The position numbers were made by a program, and so were the translations under genes. This document shows, one piece after another, positions 63,436-64,000 of a stretch of 64,000 bases of DNA; position 1 is the stretch's first letter; the number at the start of each line of letters is the position of its first letter. The stretch lies in NCBI GenBank assembly GCA_934754495.1, contig CAKVHW010000001.1, positions 124,001 through 188,000 on the forward strand, given 5' to 3'. Under the pieces are notes generated by a model. It did not search any database. It was not told where the DNA came from and saw nothing but the letters and a program-made list of their open reading frames with translations. This DNA is from an uncultured Clostridia bacterium. GTDB lineage: Bacteria > Bacillota > Clostridia > Christensenellales > UBA1242.

Positions 63436-63918
63436 TTAATACGGTTACCTTTTGTTTTTTTATATTATACCATAAAATACTAATTTTCCAATTAATTATT
63501 AATCTTATTTACATAATGTAACAGCTTTAATTCAACATAACAACATAATATTGTTGTTTGAGATATTAATTTTCTATCATTTTAGATTAAAACACATTAA
63601 TTTCAATATAAACTATTGTTACTACAAGGGCAAGCACTTCGTCGAAAAGAACTGACAACTAAATATCATTTACACCCATAATTAACCGTTTTTGCGTGAG
63701 CAAGTTGAAAATCTTTAATGTTTAGTGTGTTAAATATTATAGAAAGCTCTTGACAATTATTATTATAAATATTAATTTATTTATAATATGAAGTTATTAA
63801 TTATAAATCGTTTAATTTATGATGGACGCTTACTGAAAATAATTTTTTTGTCTAATTACATAAGGATTTAAAGGTGGCTATCAATGATTTCAAATAACAA
63901 ATAATTGGTGGAAGTGAT
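63436..63918. other. Non-coding AT-rich region
   Basis: About 480 bp upstream of the divergent STAND gene and right-edge gene. A TTGACA lies at 63750-63755 on the plus strand with only a weak -10 (TAATTT) at 17-bp spacing. Nothing else recognisable. Confidence 0.5.
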
Positions 63919-64000
63919 ATGACGACTTTTTTAATAGTGTTTATCTTGGTTTTGGCAGCAGTATGTGTTTTGCACTGTTTTTTTACAAGTCCATGCAACT
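63919..64000 (+). CDS. Start of a membrane or exported protein (partial)
   Basis: An ATG after GGTGGAAGTGAT opens a frame to the right edge: 27 codons beginning MTTFLIVFILVLAAVCVLHC, a hydrophobic segment. Likely a membrane or secreted protein whose body lies outside the window. Confidence 0.5.
   Translation, partial: MTTFLIVFILVLAAVCVLHCFFTSPCN

Overview
The window is about 64 kb of AT-rich DNA from a low-GC, Firmicutes-type bacterium. The evidence is the gene content: parAB with four parS sites, a YyaC-type sporulation protein, the conserved rpmH-rnpA-yidD-yidC-jag-mnmE-mnmG-rsmG string, good AGGAGG ribosome sites and standard stop codons. Exported proteins with MBG, MucBP, DUF6273, BspA-like and M64 modules suggest an uncultured gut Clostridia relative, but the taxon is inference. 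The window almost certainly covers the chromosome origin: genes left of about 26.7 kb are mostly on the minus strand, and those right of it (gyrB, gyrA, efp, fabG-like, the DUF1538/PII operon) mostly on the plus strand.

Layout. 1-5.2 kb: a minus-strand operon of a degenerate RAYT-type transposase homologue, an anchored exported protein and a very large exported repeat protein running off the left edge. 5.4-6.6 kb: an apparently leaderless gene for a DUF885-like protein lacking the expected metal ligands. 6.6-11 kb: two small proteins, ftsH and yyaC. 11-15.3 kb: cvpA, parB, parA and the parS cluster. 14.5-22.7 kb: rsmG, mnmG, mnmE, jag, yidC, yidD, rnpA, rpmH, dnaN. 22.7-27 kb: probable oriC, with DnaA-box-like sites, dnaA, an N-formylglutamate-amidohydrolase-like gene and recF. 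Two arrays of the same roughly 60-bp hairpin repeat bracket the dnaA-recF block. 27-31.5 kb: gyrB and gyrA. 31.8-44.7 kb: two unknown genes, a YnbB-type PLP enzyme, efp, an SDR, a glycolipid operon (glycosyltransferase plus PlsC), a DUF1538 membrane protein with two PII-like proteins and a U32 peptidase, a small membrane protein and a nucleoside hydrolase.

From 45 kb the content becomes accessory. A tRNA-Arg(ACG) is followed by two genes with PD-(D/E)XK-like signatures (the first apparently frameshifted) and a tyrosine-recombinase remnant. Next come a LemA/DUF3137 operon, a large LRR/MBG surface protein, tRNA-Arg(TCG), a 1146-residue M64 metallopeptidase and a zinc-ribbon membrane protein. 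The last part has tRNA-Ser(TGA), an HNH-type protein, a protein with a HEPN-like RNxxxH motif, an unknown leaderless 497-residue gene, and an operon encoding a STAND NTPase (HEPN-like motif, NB-ARC, TPR, cold-shock-like end) with a 135-residue partner.

The strongest novelty candidates are the origin-bracketing repeat arrays, the STAND NTPase operon, the PD-(D/E)XK pair at the tRNA-Arg, and two families that seem to have kept their fold but lost catalytic residues (RAYT-like and DUF885-like). All calls were made by reading; no database search was possible.
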